Shown here piece by piece: positions 24,570 to 35,135 of a DNA stretch of 64,000 nt; the stretch's first letter is position 1, and each line of letters opens with the position of its first letter. The DNA is taken from assembly GCF_001659605.2 (NCBI RefSeq), contig NC_035169.2:11898916-11962915 (forward strand), in the 5' to 3' direction. The notes under the pieces are model-generated. The model was not told the origin of the DNA, searched no databases, and was given only the letters and a program-made list of their open reading frames with translations. The position numbers and the translations under genes were made by a program. The stretch is from Manihot esculenta. Taxonomy: Eukaryota; Streptophyta; Magnoliopsida; Malpighiales; Euphorbiaceae.

Positions 24570-26858
24570 AAACTTCTAATAGTTGAAAGAGGAGTGTGAA
24601 AGAATTATGAATTCTTTAAAAAAAACAGAAGAAAAAAGAGGAAAATAAGGATCATTCGATTACTGAATCCTCACCTGTTGTGGAAAATATTTATTCATTG
24701 ATGAGAAAGTGTTGTTTTTGGGGTGAAATAGCCTCTTGGGATAGTTGTTTCACAAGTATTGCTTATTATTTGTTCTTATTTATTTGTTTATATATACTCT
24801 AAATCACTGTTCTGTGACTTGATATTTGTATTATGAATTGATATAAAAAATAATCTCCAAAATTGACTCTGAGCACCTTGTTTCTTTATCAAGGCAATAT
24901 GAATATGCTACCGACCAATCTCCATCCAGCGAGCTTGTTGCTTCACCCAGCTTGCTTTCATTGGCTAATTGCAATGGTAATGAAGTTGTGAGCTCTTACT
25001 GATTTTGTTGTTTCAATGATCTCTTCCTCTATACACCTCCTAGCTTGCCGTAAGTTATTTGCATGGATGGTTTCACTGAAGAATATTGGTAGGGTTGCAT
25101 GCCTTGTCCATTGGAAGTTTGCAATACATCCGCATATCAGGTAATGGCAAGCACCTTTCCCAGGGGACAACTCACAAGTCCCAGAATTTGAACTTCATAA
25201 TCTCATTGTGCATTCGAAATTGACATATTCGAGCCCACTCTTGCCCTTTACATGTGCAAATATAGTGCCTTCATCAGTACTCGCCTTCTGAGCAAATTGA
25301 GCTGCACATATGTATAGTTATTATCCTTTTTTTCCCTTTTTTCCAAGTGCAATCGAGGAGAAAATGAAGATGGGTCGTAATATTGGCCTTCAAAACTTCC
25401 AAACTAGCCTGATTGAGCCAACCAATTCCTTCGGGAAAAAAAACCTACCAATTCCCCTCAGCTCATACTTTTTAAGTTTACAAAACATTTTGATTCCGTT
25501 CTATATGAGATTAAGGGTATAAACGAACAAAGTCGAGTTTTAAAAAATCAAATTTGGTTCCTTAATTTTTTTTTAATTCGAGTTAAACTCGAATTTTACT
25601 TATTTCAAACTCGAACCGAGTATTAATAAACTTAAATTTGGCTTGTTCAACAAAGAATTTAGACGAATTGAATTTTTATTGAGTTGAGTCTCGAATAGTT
25701 GACAAATAATTTAATTTATTTACATATATAATAAATTTTAGTTTAAAAATAATAAATTTAAAATTAAATAATTTTAGTTAAATAAATATATATATGCAAT
25801 TTAACTCGTAAACTTATAAAAATATGCTCTTAAATCTTAACGATCTAAATATATACGAAGTTTAAGAGTGTAGTATAACTATACAGAGCTGAAATTTAGA
25901 AAATTTAGATTTGACTTATAAAAATATATGCATGCATTACTCTTATAATAAAAAATAAGTCCAGACTATAAGTTTTAACGAGTCGAATACTCTGAAACTC
26001 AAATTTAGTTCGTTTACTAAACGAATTTAAAAATTAAATTCGAACTTGGTTCGTTTAGAAATCGAATGAAGTCCGGTTAAATTTTTATAAAGTCAAATTT
26101 CAAGTAATTTGATCCATTTACCCCACTAATTGAGATCGTCGAGTGTTTACTTTTGCTAGTTGTATTAAAATGCCTGGAAAATGCTACATATACACAATTT
26201 AAAAATTATTAATTTTTTTAAACCAAAAAATATTAAATTTACTTTAAAATTAATTTTACGCTAGCTACTTAATATTTAAAGGAATATTAAATTTTTTTTC
26301 TTTTTTCCAACAATGTGCACATGCTGATGGTTTATTATTCCCCGAAAACCCATTTGGCCCCCATCTTCCAACTTCCCAAGTGCAAAAAGCAACAAATTCT
26401 TGATTCCACCAGTAACCTGTGTCAAATAATGTGCTTACACAAACACATTCCAAGATCCGGTACTGAGCTAATCATGCTTGCAAGCACCATCATAAATTAA
26501 TGCAATGGACATCTCCAAACTTTGCAATTTAATTATACTCAGGAATGCAAAATTTTCCATGGAAATATGAATTAGAAGGAACGATCATAGAAGAATGTAG
26601 CCAGTCAGTGCTATATAGGTAAAGGGTTAGTAGATATTGCATCAGAAAGCCTAATGAGATAGAAATGAAAACCTTAATTGAGATGTGCTGCCTCTTTGCT
26701 TTTTTAACTGATTTCCTCAAAGTGTGTGCATATCCTCCCAGAATGAATTTCATCTTATGCTCCATTGAGATCGGCGCAGCCCGTGGTTGTGGTACTATTT
26801 ACATCAGGAATTGGCCCAAAAAAAAAGGGGAAAAAGGAAAATATCTGTAGTCACATAC
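24570..26858. other. Intergenic region with an unrecognised relic and AT-rich repeats
   Basis: The first ~300 bases are IQD 3' UTR. 24900-25290 has higher GC content and short open stretches on the minus strand (for example the 70 codons of 25170-24958) that look like decayed coding sequence; the family was not recognised. 25520-26110 is AT-rich with repeated CGAA/TCGA-containing words (CTCGAA, TTCGAG) in both orientations, resembling an old non-autonomous DNA transposon. The rest shows nothing notable. Confidence 0.45.
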
Positions 26859-28823
26859 TCACATATCTCCTGAAGAAGAATCAACCATAGGTGGTGATGA
26901 TGATAACACCTCTTCCAGCTGTCCTTGAAATGAAGTTTCATTCATTTCAGCCATCTTGTTAAGCGGACCTAGAGCTTCTCCAAAAAGAGCAGAGAATATC
27001 TGCCTATGGCATTCATGGCCTTCATTTGGAATCTTATGCAGGACAACACCTGGTAGAACCCGGTTTATGTAGTCAGTCATTGATGGTGGTGCTAATTGGT
27101 CATCCGTCCCCTGTTCAGCACGATGAAACTAACAGGTCTATTAATCAACTAACAAAATAAGAATGACTATATTCATATGGTAATGATTACAAATTCAGGT
27201 GCACAGCTAATGCAAAAACCGATACAGCAAGATTTGAGGATTTTGGTTTAGACCATATATTTGACCCGTTTTAACAAGGGGAAAGAAAAGAAGAAAGAGA
27301 ACTCCTCAGTCCAACCTAATTCATTATTGCGAACAACACTCTAAGGTGGATTGGATTTAAACACATTTGTTGAATGTCCAATAATTTCACTATAAAAAAT
27401 GTTAAACACAAACTTTCTGCACTTGTATTGTCGATTAGCATTCATCTGTTAAGGCAGAAAGCACAAGCAGTGGTCACATGGTTAAAAATGAGAAGAAAAA
27501 TTATTAAGAGCAGATTGTAACAGTAGTTCATAAACCAGCCAAATTATAGCATCCTATCAGAATGACATGCTGCAATAAACAAGAAGGCCAAAAAAAAAAC
27601 AGCAATAATTAAGAAGGAATACGTGTGCAAACCTGCCATATGTGAATTGGGCCAAGAAATCCAGCCAAATCACATTCTGCTGGACTGTACGTGGACCTAA
27701 GCCAAAGGATAATGCCTTTCTTCTGACACTTCTTCTGCACATGTAGATCTGCCAAGCTGAAACCCCAGTTTGACACCTGTAGTACAGCTTCCTCAATGAA
27801 TGGTTTTGCACTCCCTTGGCGGATTGACTCCTCCACATCCATATGCCAAAATTCTTCAAATGCTGGATCCTCAATCAAAATTTCATCCTGCATGTGTATC
27901 AACTTTTTTTTTTCTCATATGCAATTTTATCACAAAATTTCAGCTTACTCTCTCTCTCTCTTTTTGAAATAGTTAAAAATTCTTATTGGGACATTATCAT
28001 GGAGAAGTGAAAAGTTAAAAATTCTTATTTGAATAGGTTTTATTTAAGTACTTCAAGATGACACAAACCAACCTTCCTTCCAAGTGACTCAGACATCCAC
28101 TTATCAATTCGACCATGAAAACCAGATAAGAAGCTTAAGCTTTGGCGATAAAAATAAGAGAGAAATTTTGGAAATTTCCGAGCTAAGAAGTACATTAATT
28201 TCCTTTTTGACGGCCCATTTTCCCATGTTTTTCTCATCTCTTCTTTTGTCATACCCAGCTCATATGGATTAATCATTGGGGCAATCATCACAGCACCTGC
28301 AAATCCAGTTAAGACAATCACAGTAAGTCATTTACTTCAGTGACGACCATTGCCAGACAATATTGACCAAAAAAAAGAAATTGGTAGATTTTTTTTTTCG
28401 TCCATATACTTATTTTTAGATTAACTTTATATCATAAGAAATTATAAACACGTAAAAATGAAGTCCACATTTTGTGGGGCCAGAGAACATGTCTGAGAAT
28501 GCCAACTGTTCAAGATTACTTGCAACAATATTCACAAATTTATAAAGTTGATAAAACAGAAAAAGAGAATAAAATAAATGTACAAGCAATTCTATCAGGG
28601 ATGTATCTGAGTGCAGCCCAAGCATGCATGCTTCCACTTGAGTAACCCAGCACCCAAAACTTGTCATTAATGCCTATAGCATTCGCTAGGTGGAGCATAT
28701 CAAGTGCTGATGAGTTAAGATTTCTGCTCGGATGAGGATCACTCTCCCCAAAACCAGGAAGGTCATATGTGATCAAGCGAACACCAAACTCTTCGAGTAG
28801 TGATGCTTTAACTCCAGGTATAC
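26859..28823 (-). pseudogene. Alpha/beta-hydrolase, last four exons (3' half of a split gene)
   Basis: Exons on the minus strand: 28823-28584, 28296-28073, 27887-27633, 27110-26859, with matching phases and GT-AG junctions. The translation reads from GIPGVKASLLEEFG through YDLPGFGESDPHPSRN, the nucleophile elbow GYSSGS, and NEGHE, which holds the candidate catalytic His, to a TGA stop. This is the plant family of membrane-anchored alpha/beta hydrolases of unknown substrate. The frame is open, but the first exon here starts mid-domain: the N-terminal part and the oxyanion-hole strand are not upstream. A matching exon 1 lies at 47427-47847. As I recall the family, about eight aromatic-rich residues normally follow NEGH before ECHRQ and are missing here. 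Called a pseudogene because the central exon is not found; a transcript with a giant intron is not excluded. Confidence 0.8.
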
Positions 28824-29094
28824 CTTTGACGGAAATTTGTTTAAGAAATTACCATCAAATGAATTGTCATCGAGTAGAAACAGTTCGTTGCATGCTACTT
28901 CGGAGAAAAAAGGACCAGAAATTGTTTTATACCTGCAAGTCGAGACGAGAGAAAAGAATGTGGAGCAATCATGGAAAATCTTGCCTTGTAGGCAGGGACA
29001 CCATTTTCATGATAAGCCGTGTGTCACAGGGGAGAGCATATTTCTATTTAAAATTGAAAAGTTAAATTGTACCAATCAATTTTAATTTATTAAT
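28824..29094 (+). other. Coding-like fragment of unknown origin
   Basis: An 80-codon open stretch on the plus strand (28837-29085) with non-AT-rich composition and words such as WKILPCRQGHHFHDKP. It is cut off by the MULE insertion site at 29095. No family was recognised; it may be part of a captured or decayed gene. Confidence 0.35.
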
Positions 29095-29244
29095 GGGTAA
29101 ACTGTAATTTAGTCCCTCTGATTTAGTGAAAAACAACATTTCGTCCCTCTGTTTTAAAAAACCTTTAATTTATTTACTGTGATTTTTAAAAATTATGCGT
29201 TTAGTCCCTCCCGTTAGATTTTCCATTAAATCACCGTTAGTCTT
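29095..29244. repeat. Left TIR of the MULE
   Basis: 150-bp inverted copy of 34640-34789. Contains TTTAGTCCCTC motifs. Expected to hold transposase-binding and promoter sequences for the rightward gene. Confidence 0.92.
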
Positions 29245-29369
29245 CAATTTATAAGTTGCTCAACAGAAAATTAAATAGAAAATTTCTAGATTGCCCTTTA
29301 ACTAGCGGGAAGGATGGTATTTTTTCCCTCCAATTACAGAAAGGGCTATTTAAGAATGAGGAAAAGCTA

Positions 29370-29828
29370 ATGCACAGATATTATTCAAGGATGTCGGTCA
29401 CCAGTTGCTCACCCAATACCAGCGGCGGATGGGAGGGAAGATATCTGAATAAGAATTGCAAGTGTGGCATTAGGGCTGCTGTGAGGATTTCTGAATTTGA
29501 AAGGAGCAAGAACTGCTTGTATTATGCTTGTCGCAACAATGTATGTGAATCATTCCTGGGATGGTGTATACTGGCATCGAGGTTTCCAGTAAGTGCAGAG
29601 ACAGTTGAAGTCGGGTCGAGGCAAAGAAATCTTGAGCGAGAGTTGGCTGATATAAAAGAAGATATGCTTATTGTGCAAGATGAGAATCGAAAGATGATAA
29701 TGAAGATGGAAGATATGGAGAATATGATGGGTTTTACAAAGACTATCTTAGTTATTGTATTGGTGTTAATAGTCTTTATTTTTCTTCTCATTCTCGTTCT
29801 CATTGGGGGGAGAATGAGATCTGTGTAA
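29370..29828 (+). CDS. GRF-type zinc finger, coiled-coil, C-terminal membrane-anchor protein carried by the MULE
   Basis: 152 codons from ATG 29370 (the frame is open further upstream to 29256 but without an ATG); intronless. Residues about 30-66 form a GRF-like zinc finger: CKCG at 30-33, YYAC ending at Cys54, then Cys59 and the ESFLGW segment, close to the pattern CxCG...FYxC...CxFFxW. Residues about 80-118 are charged heptad-like sequence (coiled coil). Residues about 121-146 are a strongly hydrophobic helix (ILVIVLVLIVFIFLLILVLI), then a short basic tail, as in tail-anchored proteins. GRF fingers in other proteins bind single-stranded nucleic acid. It occupies the position of mudrB in maize MuDR but shares no visible similarity with it as I recall that protein. 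Role unknown; helper or trapped host gene are both possible. Confidence 0.75.
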   Translation: MHRYYSRMSVTSCSPNTSGGWEGRYLNKNCKCGIRAAVRISEFERSKNCLYYACRNNVCESFLGWCILASRFPVSAETVEVGSRQRNLERELADIKEDMLIVQDENRKMIMKMEDMENMMGFTKTILVIVLVLIVFIFLLILVLIGGRMRSV

Positions 29829-30102
29829 TGGATTTTGCAGTATTTGCTTATTGGGGTTATTTTGGATGTAAGTAAATGGATGAAAAGGGGTAGGTTGTTG
29901 AAGTAGTTGGATGTGGGTTAATGAAATCTTTAAGTTTCATAGATTGTAGGTTATTTTGGGTTGGATGTGGGTTAATGAAATCTTAAGTTTCATAGATAGT
30001 GGGTTAGTTTAGGTGTAAGTTATTCTGATGTATTATAACTGATGGGTTAATATTTTGTAGTATGTAAATCTGATGCAATGCAAGCTACTATGAATGATGA
30101 CT

Positions 30103-30243
30103 AGTATTTTATACATTCTTAGTTTTCATGTGTTTGCCTCCTTCTCAAAGTGTAGAACCAATTCATATAATGAAGCCACCATTTCTGTCAAATAACAAAA
30201 AAAAAAACCAGTATTTTATACATTCTCAGTTTTCATGTGTTTG
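30103..30243. repeat. Inserted copy of transposase 5' sequence flanked by a 34-bp direct repeat
   Basis: 30137-30209 is a near copy, in the same orientation, of 34054-34126 (the start of the first transposase exon plus its splice acceptor). It is bracketed by 34-bp direct repeats, 30103-30136 and 30210-30243, differing at one base. Confidence 0.8.
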
Positions 30244-30882
30244 TGTAAATTGGTTGAATCAATGTTGTTTAGATCTAAGATTATTGGCAATAATAAAATC
30301 TGAAATGTTAGATGGACTGAGTGGTTGTATAATTTATTAGTAAAGGAGTAATATGTATTGAATTTAAAATATTGAGGGACTATTTACTATGAAATATGAA
30401 AATATAGGGGCTAAAGGTCTATTAAAATTGCAAACGCATGGACTAAATTGATTGTAAACTTATTAATCTTAGGGCTTAATTCATGACTAAATTACTAGTA
30501 TCCAAATTGGGAAAAACATAAATTGCTATGAAATTGATAATAAAATTGCTGACATAATTAGCTCATAAATGAGTTATCTAAAACAAATATCATATCATTA
30601 TATTTAGTCAGTACAATATCAAAGTTTAGCCATTCACTGCCCAAGTACAAAGATCATAGCAATAACTTTTTTCTGCATATCCTAAAATTATCATAAGCTT
30701 CCAAAAGTCTGTACCCATATATACTCCAAAAAATTTATCCTATTTACCAGGACTACCTGTACCCATAATTACAAAAATACAAAAGTACAACATCAATATT
30801 GTCCATAGAAAACCAGCTTCCTAAATCTTCAAGGGTATTGGTAGTATCTACATCTTCCAAAATCTTCATTACTTGTGGCATC
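30244..30882. other. Spacer between the two convergent MULE genes
   Basis: AT-rich, with no ORF of note. It presumably holds the 3' UTRs and polyadenylation signals of the GRF gene and the transposase. Motifs resembling TIR pieces (GGGACTA, TAGGGGCTAA) occur around 30370-30420. Confidence 0.5.
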
Positions 30883-33143
30883 TCAGATATGTCTCCCATG
30901 TATGTTAGATGAATTGCCATTTCTCTGTTACAAAAAAAAATGAGATTAAATTAATTTATTCAATATATAATCTAAAAAATAATATCCACAAATACTTACC
31001 TTCTCCTTAATAGGTGCCCTTTGACAAGTCCTTTTATTATGCCCTAGTTGCTTACATGTGGCACATCTAGTTGTCTTTGATTTGGTCCTTACATTTGATG
31101 GAGCAGCTTCACCTTCTTCCCTCTTCCTTGCTTTTCTAGGCCTCCCAGGTAACCTTTTCAAAAGTGGTGGCATAATACATTGAGACTCATCTTGTATACT
31201 GTAATTGGCTTGTGGCATTGGGTGAATAACCCCTTCATAAACCTTCAAATATGTTGAAACATAATAGTAATAATGGCAATAATCCTCAATATCTTGACGC
31301 ATGTATCCAATACACAAGGCTACATGTTTGCAAGGCAATCCACTTATGTCCCACCATTTGCAAGAGCATTTTTTTTCTTGAAGCTTTACATCAAATTTCA
31401 GATTACCCTCAGTGACTTCAAATTCATCATTTCTACATGGCAATAACCTACAATTTTTCCCTTGCTTGATGATTGAATTAATTGTCTTGCGAGCGTTAGG
31501 AGTGATCTTACCTTCCCATGAAGTCCCATTGGCATATCTCTTCTGGAGTCTGACCATGCATTTTTGTCTAAATGCATCTAACAGTTTCACAATTGGCAAC
31601 CCTCTAATTTTTCCGATCCATGCATTAAATGATTCTGTCATGTTATTGGTTAAATGCTCTGATTTTGCTTCTGGCCAAAACATGTGTCTACTCCATTGGC
31701 TCATGGGTACCTTCAATAACCAGTCAAATGGCTCCCCATCCTTAACCCTTTTAATCCTTTTCATTGCCTCCCAGAACTCATATCCATGTGTGGCTCTAGC
31801 ATCATTCCAAAATTCTTGTTTCAGACCAAGTCCAGGATATTGCTTCTTAAAGTTGTTGAACATATGTCTACCACAAAATCTATGACATGCCTCAGGAAAC
31901 CAATTATTGACAGCTTCAATAAGTCCCTATATAAGAAAAAAAGTATTAAACACATAATTTTGTTAACAGAAAAATAAAAGTATAAATAATTTTGTTAACA
32001 GAAAAATAAAAGTATAAATGGTTCTGATAGTAATACCTTTTGTCTATCACTCATGAATGTCAGAGGTGTTTCATCATTTTCTGGACCAATGCAGGTTTTC
32101 AAGCAATCAAAGAAAAAATCCCAACTTGTACCACACTCAATCTCCACAATTGCAATAGCTAAAGGAATCACACCTTTATCACCATCAAGTGATATAGCTG
32201 ATAGCAAAACACCTCCAAATAGACCTTTCAAGTGGCACCCATCAACACCTATAAATGGTCTACATCCAGCTTTAAAGCCATCTATAATTGGTTTAAAAGA
32301 CAAAAACATCTTCTTAAATACTTTTGGATCATTATTTGAAAGCCTATCTCCAAACTGAAATTTGACAAAAGTTCCTGGATTATGCCTTTGTAGCTCCTTC
32401 ACATATTCTTCTAAAATCTTATAACTATCTCTGTGACTGCCTTCATTTTGCAATCTAGCTCTTGCTTTAGCTTTGTATAAATTCCATTTACTCACCTCAA
32501 CTCCCCATTCTTTCACAAGTTCATGATGCATTAAGTCATAAGACATATCACCATCTGCTGATAAGGCATCCATTAGTTTACCTGCAACCCACTTAGAATT
32601 TGCATTTGCATTTTTATTACCCATTGCCCTAATACATGTATGATCACTTGCCATTGTTTTAATCATAAATGTTCTACCATCTGGTATCACTGATGCATGT
32701 ACTCTCCATGGACAACCAGCGGTGGCACATATAGCTGTAACCCTTTTCAAATCATTTTTTTTCCTTCTAATAACATAACCCCCCTTAATAGCATAATCTC
32801 GTAAAGCATTCCTAAAGGCAGAAGCATCAACAAAACATTGACCAATCTCAAATTGGATCTCACCTTCACCATTATATGTAAATGGATTATTGTAAAATCC
32901 ATGCAAATGATCCTTCTGGTCTGGTGCATTGTCACCATCTGATGATGATGAATCTATTGAAGCTTCTGACTCTAAGTTGCTCAATCCATCACTATCCTTA
33001 GCAATATCCATTTCATCTAACTCAACTTCTGAATCTACATGACTATCACTACTAATCTCATCTGATTCATCAATTCCAACAGTTTTTGTACAATCACTGC
33101 CATTAGAGGACTCAAATTGATATTCATTTTCACTCTCACTCAT
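30883..33143 (-). CDS. MULE transposase (MuDR family), catalytic part
   Basis: Exons on the minus strand: 33143-32037, 31926-31000 and a probable terminal exon 30924-30883, with GT-AG junctions in phase. Begins MSESENEYQFESS with an acidic Ser/Asp/Glu-rich arm. Next comes a MuDR N-terminal zinc-binding domain (CATAGCPWRVHA...HTC) and the DDE core: first Asp in FIGVDGCHLKG, second in FMSDRQK at the exon junction, with Glu probably in NNMTESFNAW. A SWIM zinc finger (CSCKWWDISGLPCKHVALC) and a C-terminal CCHC knuckle (CATCKQLGHNKRTC) follow. No stop or frameshift is seen within this part, so the catalytic polypeptide looks intact. Its ATG overlaps the stop of the upstream frame (see the next entry). 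Confidence 0.88.
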
Positions 33144-34099
33144 TTCTGATTCTGTACATTTGCCCTTGCATTCTTAGTACCCTTAGTTATTCCACTACCA
33201 CTAGCATCAGCAGACTCCAAATTATTTCCACTACCCTTACCCCTGCCCCTAGCTAAGCCCCTTCCTCTGCCTCTTACACTAAAATTGCCTCTCCCATTAC
33301 CCCTGCCCCTAGCTAAGCCCCTTCCTCTGCCTCTTACACTAAAATTGCCTCTCCCATTACCCCTGCCCCTAGCTAAGCCCCTTCCTCTGCCTTTTACACT
33401 TACACTGACTCTATCCTTACCACTGCCCCTATTTTCATTTCTACCACTGCCCATGTTACAATTAGTGCCTCCATCCCCATCAACTAGTATTTCAGATTGA
33501 GCCGTCACGGGTACCTCTACAAAGTCACTTGCAGGTGATTCAGATGTATTATTTTTATGAACAGTTTGATCTCCCTCATTTCTTTCCTCCACAAATACAA
33601 AATCATCATAAACAGTCTCATTTATAAATTCATTTGCATCATTTTCAGAATTCCCCTCACTATCCTCAACTTCCAAAATAATCTTTTCTTTCTCCTTACT
33701 ACTTTCACATTTTTCACTATTGCACTTTTCTTTCATCTCATATTGCTTTAACCAGAAGGGCTTGAAAGGTGGAGGTTCACTTTTCCTACCAGATTCTGTG
33801 TCCAAAGCAAACTTCAAGGGCCCATCACCAATCACAGATAATGCATAATGTTTCTCATAGCAATTCATTTTTATCAGAGGATTATCAGCATACTTTTCAA
33901 ACAATTTATTCACATCATCATCCCCTTTAACATGTATTCCACAACTAGAAATAATATCCATAAAGTCAGATTTAATCCTAAATGCCTTATGGCAATCTGA
34001 TAGTAGACTAAAGTATGAGTACATATCTGGGTTAACATTTCGCACAATGACAACCTCCTTCTCAAACTGCAGGACCAATTCATATAATGAACCCACCAT
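33140..34099 (-). CDS. MULE transposase N-terminal frame: PB1-like domain plus RG-rich repeats
   Basis: Open frame of about 319 codons starting MVGSLYELVLQFEKE just after a splice-acceptor-like TTTGACAG. The first ~90 residues resemble the PB1-like N-terminal domain of plant MULE transposases. An acidic linker follows, then an Arg/Gly-rich region of repeated GRGRGLARGRGNGRGNFSV units encoded by 60-bp direct repeats. It stops at 33140-33142 (TGA), with the ATG of the catalytic frame at 33141-33143, so the two frames overlap as ATGA with a shift. In related elements, as I recall, these parts belong to one protein. A one-base indel that split the gene is therefore the simplest reading; a small unrecognised intron or re-initiation are alternatives. 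Confidence 0.7.
   Translation of the reverse strand: MVGSLYELVLQFEKEVVIVRNVNPDMYSYFSLLSDCHKAFRIKSDFMDIISSCGIHVKGDDDVNKLFEKYADNPLIKMNCYEKHYALSVIGDGPLKFALDTESGRKSEPPPFKPFWLKQYEMKEKCNSEKCESSKEKEKIILEVEDSEGNSENDANEFINETVYDDFVFVEERNEGDQTVHKNNTSESPASDFVEVPVTAQSEILVDGDGGTNCNMGSGRNENRGSGKDRVSVSVKGRGRGLARGRGNGRGNFSVRGRGRGLARGRGNGRGNFSVRGRGRGLARGRGKGSGNNLESADASGSGITKGTKNARANVQNQK
33241..33395. repeat. 60-bp coding tandem repeats in the transposase N-terminal frame
   Basis: Two identical 60-bp units (33241-33300, 33301-33360) and a third diverging after about 32 bases. Each unit encodes 20 residues rich in Arg-Gly, so unit gain or loss keeps the frame. Confidence 0.9.
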
Positions 34100-34149
34100 T
34101 TCTGTCAAATAACAAAAAAAAAAAACATTAATAATAAAACACAAATTGT

Positions 34150-34290
34150 AAAACAGGTAACCCTAATCCCTAAATCGTCAAAAACCTAATCATAGCGTAA
34201 AACCCTAACCCTAATCCCTAAATCATAAAAATGCTCAACACCCTAAATCATAAAAAACCCAAAACCCTAATATTTACTATATTTAACCAA
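34150..34290. repeat. Telomere-like CCCTAA cluster in the MULE 5' region
   Basis: Several AACCCTAA / CCCTAAATC repeats, imperfect, upstream of the transposase start. They resemble interstitial telomere-type boxes and may belong to its leader or first intron. Confidence 0.7.
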
Positions 34291-34347
34291 GTAATTCATA
34301 TATATATTACCTAAGATTGATCTTTATAAGATAAGCGCCACAACTTT

Positions 34348-34515
34348 GCCGAATAGAGATGAGGTTCGACAGATTGCCGAATAGATATGAGCTTCGACAG
34401 ATTGACGAATAGAGATGAGGTTCGACAGATTTTCGAATAGAGATGAGGTTCGACAGATTGACGAATAGAGATGAGCTTCGACAGATTGCCGAATAGAGAT
34501 GAGGTTCGACAGATC
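34348..34515. repeat. Six 28-bp subterminal tandem repeats in the MULE
   Basis: Six head-to-tail units of (GCC)GAATAGAGATGAGGTTCGACAGATT with single-base variants (gaGGTTC or gaGCTTC). They lie between the right TIR and the transposase. The period is not a multiple of three, so a coding role is unlikely. Confidence 0.88.
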
Positions 34516-34639
34516 CAGATGGGTCAGAGAAATGGAGCTCCACCTTCTATTTCTCGTTTGCTTTGATAAATCGAATTGGAGAACAGGTTAGAGCAAGTTA
34601 GAGAATTATATTAATGAGGGGTATTTTAGTCTTTTAACT

Positions 34640-34789
34640 AAGACTAATGGTGATTTAACTGAAAATCTAACGGGAGGGACTAAACGCATAATTTTTAAAA
34701 ATCACAGTGACTAAATTAAAAGTTTTTTAAAACAGAGGGACAAAAAGTTATTTTTCACTAGATCAGAGGTACTAAATTACAGTTTATCC
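34640..34789. repeat. Right TIR of the MULE
   Basis: Inverted copy of 29095-29244, ending CAGTTTATCC next to the TTTATTAAT duplication. It lies upstream of the transposase gene and probably carries its promoter. Confidence 0.92.
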
Positions 34790-35135
34790 TTTATTAATTC
34801 GATTAATTAAAATATTTTATTTGATTTAGTTAATATATTTAAAATTATTTAATTTTTGATTCGATTCCGTCTAAATGCGTTAAATATTGTAAATATTGTG
34901 TTAAATAACCGATTTTACTGACTAGGCCAAGCGCTCCCCTTTCAGCCCTTCTCGTACCCTGATTCAGGCGTTCTCCTCATTCCCGATTCCCCCAGCCCGA
35001 ACCCCTATTCACTCACAGTCAGTCGAAATTAAAATCCCTAAGGAATCGTCGAATTCCGTTAATCTCTTTCTCGTCGACCTGTCAATCTCTTTCCCGTTGA
35101 TCTGTTGAACTTCATCCTCGTTCTTTCTTCTCAAA

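Larger units (their letters stand above)
29095..34789 (-). mobile_element. Mutator-like DNA transposon (MULE) with long TIRs and two convergent genes
   Basis: 5695-bp element flanked by a perfect 9-bp target duplication TTTATTAAT (29086-29094 and 34790-34798), the hallmark length for Mutator elements. Terminal inverted repeats are 150 bp (29095-29244 and 34640-34789), about 92% identical by eye, starting GG(G/A)TAAACTGTAATTTAG. Inside, a transposase gene reads leftward from the right TIR and a small zinc-finger/membrane gene reads rightward from the left TIR, so both start next to a TIR and converge. The perfect duplication argues for a relatively recent insertion, while the TIR mismatches show the element itself has diverged. 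Confidence 0.93.

Noticed and set aside
33285..33500. 71-codon Pro/Leu repeat ORF on the plus strand
   Set aside because: Antisense of the Arg-Gly repeats of the transposase frame.
34150..34290. Interstitial telomere array
   Set aside because: The CCCTAA units are few and interrupted; they fit telo-box-like words in a promoter or leader better than a telomeric array.
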